A stretch of DNA of 52,115 nucleotides from Phoronis australis (Eukaryota; Phoronida; Phoronidae). Location of the stretch: contig NMRA01000338.1 of NCBI GenBank assembly GCA_002633005.1, positions 225,575 to 277,689 of the forward strand, given 5' to 3'. Below the pieces are notes generated by a model. The model was not told where the DNA came from. It saw nothing but the letters and a program-made list of their open reading frames with translations, and did not search any database. Shown piece by piece: positions 50,468-52,115 of the stretch; the first letter of the stretch is position 1, and each line of letters begins with the position of its first letter. The position numbers and the translations under genes were made by a program.

Positions 50468-50988
50468 TGCTTTTAGATTGTGCAGTACTCAAATTTCATG
50501 GACCTAAAGCTTGAATCCAACAATCTAGGAGCCAACTAGACCCCAGTCTTTGAAACCACAAGACCAACAAATAAACATGTGTATACTACGCGTAATACAC
50601 ATGTACACGTACACTTCCCAATCAGGTGATGCGTCTGACAGCGCATTGCCTACATCTGCGCATTGATCTTCGGTTAACAAGCTTGTCATAGTCTACTTTT
50701 ATCAAGTGAGTAATCGAGTATGTAACACATAGGTATATCATACACTGACTTGGCTCTTGAAGTAGTGCACCTATTCGAAAACATGTAGCGACCAAGACCA
50801 TGAAATGTATACTCTATTTTGCGCGTTAATAAATAATTGCTCTATACGTCACTTCCGGCATAAGAAAAACGTGGTTATGGGTCAGTTGACCCACACGGTC
50901 TCTAATGTGTGGGTCAATTTGGATGACCTTTGGATCATCTATACATTTTATCTCCTTTCTGGGAGTGACATTTTCTCGAGTATTTTTT

Positions 50989-51211
50989 AAAATAATTGCA
51001 GGCGGTCGGATACACGTTGTATCAGACGTGCGCAGGACGCGCATATGTGGGCCCATTGCACTGGTCACCTGGAACAATTTTTATGCGTTATTAATATATA
51101 GTTAAAACTAAGCTAAGGAGCTATAAACCTGACTCAAGGGCTTAGCAGTGTAACCCACAGTAGGACTCGAACCCATGACATCAATCACAGTAGGCCACAC
51201 TGCCTCCTTGA
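50989..51211 (-). repeat. SINE-like dispersed repeat, copy 2 with tRNA B-box
   Basis: On the reverse strand: ggcagtgtggcctactgtga, then a B-box gggttcgagtcct (51162-51173), then a tail shared with 27485-27715 ending in gcctgcaattatt. This is the layout of a tRNA-derived SINE. The overlapping minus-strand ORF (50826-51077) is repeat, not a gene. Confidence 0.6.
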
Positions 51212-51974
51212 ATATGATTTTGTTTGGTATATAATAAGCTACATGAGTAGTGATTGGTCTAACCGTTATCCTCTGTGAATCTGCATTTCAATCTGTAATA
51301 CCACAATACACAGCTAACTATATGATTTTTTGGTCATCGATACATAAGTTGATCAGCTGCTCTGCTTTCTTAGCATCTGAATGGCATGCACAAGACAAAA
51401 CAAGCATGATTGCGACAAAAATTAAATTGTACTAAAGAGACATGGAACGCGAAAATTAATAACAGTAACTTTTAACCAGATCGTGGTGAATCTACTTATT
51501 GGGGATGCTAACGTGAGAGATATTCACTTTAAATATTGCAAGAATTTCTAGAAAAAATTGTCAGATTCACTATTTTTGAAGCACAGAGGGAATATAAACT
51601 CTTTCATTCGATGGTTTTCAGCAGAAATTCAAAATCTTTACGAACAAGCCTTAAAAATGTAAGGTGAAAAGTTTGACTTCTGTTTTAGTGGCAGAGATAA
51701 TGCAATTTGCTGTTTTTCGCGTTCTATGTCACTTGAATATGCACCCAATGACCCATGTTAAGCAATCATAATGGGACGCGCTCCTGATGCCACCCCTGCT
51801 CCTGCATTTTGGTAGTCACGGATATCCAATGAATTAACTGGGGGTAGGGATGAAATACTCAGAGGTGTCAGGTGTGAAAGGTAAGTATGAAACTGTCTCA
51901 CTAACGAAATGTACTGTAGTCACCCGAAATGATCCAGTACTAATATGATTTGTTCATGTCAATTTACGCAATAG

Positions 51975-52115
51975 GGTGGTTACAGAATAGAGTTGCTCTC
52001 AGCTGATGAGACAGTTACACATCGCCTGTTTCCCGCATGGGCGGAACCAGAGCCTGAGTCAACACCGCTGCCCGCAGCAACGCCGGAGACGTCACCGGAA
52101 CCAGAGTCGACAGCA
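51975..52115 (+). CDS. Third exon of the His-start secreted protein, running off the window
   Basis: Acceptor tacgcaatag, phase 0, open for 47 codons to the edge. Encodes GGYRIELLSADETVTHRLFP, then AWAEPEPESTPLPAATPE and more of the same. The second part is a Pro/Glu/Ser/Thr-rich spacer, probably an O-glycosylated linker to further domains outside the window. Confidence 0.65.

Larger units (their letters stand above)
49129..51974 (+). other. Intron 2 of the His-start secreted protein gene
   Basis: About 2.8 kb holding the 292-bp TIR element and SINE-like copy 2 (both listed). Short ORFs on both strands (for example 49822-50118 minus) show no family resemblance or splice support. Confidence 0.5.

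Noticed and set aside
51162-51173. tRNA gene suggested by the B-box ggttcgagtcc
   Set aside because: No complete cloverleaf could be found around it, and the same sequence recurs as a degenerate copy at 27.6 kb, so it is a SINE.

Overview
This window reads as nuclear DNA of an invertebrate animal. Coding exons are 45-217 bases long, separated by introns of 85 bases to several kilobases, and there are many short inverted-repeat elements, one 360-base assembly gap and a few microsatellites. The proteins (a Mediator subunit, a laminin alpha chain, a secreted protein) are typical of metazoans. I cannot name the species. All gene models were built by hand from ORFs, splice-site motifs and reading-frame phase; no search was run.

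Layout. Positions 1-5993 hold no recognised exon and are probably the first intron of a minus-strand gene whose first coding exon lies at 5994-6056. That exon's N-terminus resembles Mediator subunit 26 (MED26). Its upstream side carries two perfect CRE octamers and an E-box. From 8225 to 34338 the plus strand carries a laminin alpha-type gene that I can trace through 26 exons. Every exon junction is in phase, giving 3477 coding bases and 1158 residues. The predicted protein runs signal peptide, Cys pair, about 560 residues of laminin-type coiled coil, LG1, Thr-rich linker, LG2, LG3, stop. It has no short arm (no LN, LE or L4 modules) and no obvious LG4-LG5. This armless laminin alpha is the most interesting object here. 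Two introns appear to use GC-AG splice sites.

Minus-strand coding-like exons lie inside laminin introns at 25.7-27.3 kb and 30.2-31.0 kb; their family is unknown. From 34.3 to 46.2 kb I see mostly repeats: a 1.09-kb foldback transposon with a target-site duplication, a roughly 400-bp unit repeated three times in tandem, and AT-rich and CA-rich simple sequence. The 3' end of an unidentified plus-strand gene is proposed at 46169-47156. Then comes the start of a gene (47251 to beyond the window) for a secreted protein whose predicted mature N-terminus is histidine, as in copper His-brace proteins; it enters a Pro/Glu/Ser/Thr-rich stretch at the window edge.

The laminin-like gene and the gene at 47251 both encode predicted extracellular proteins. 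I see no evidence that they act together.
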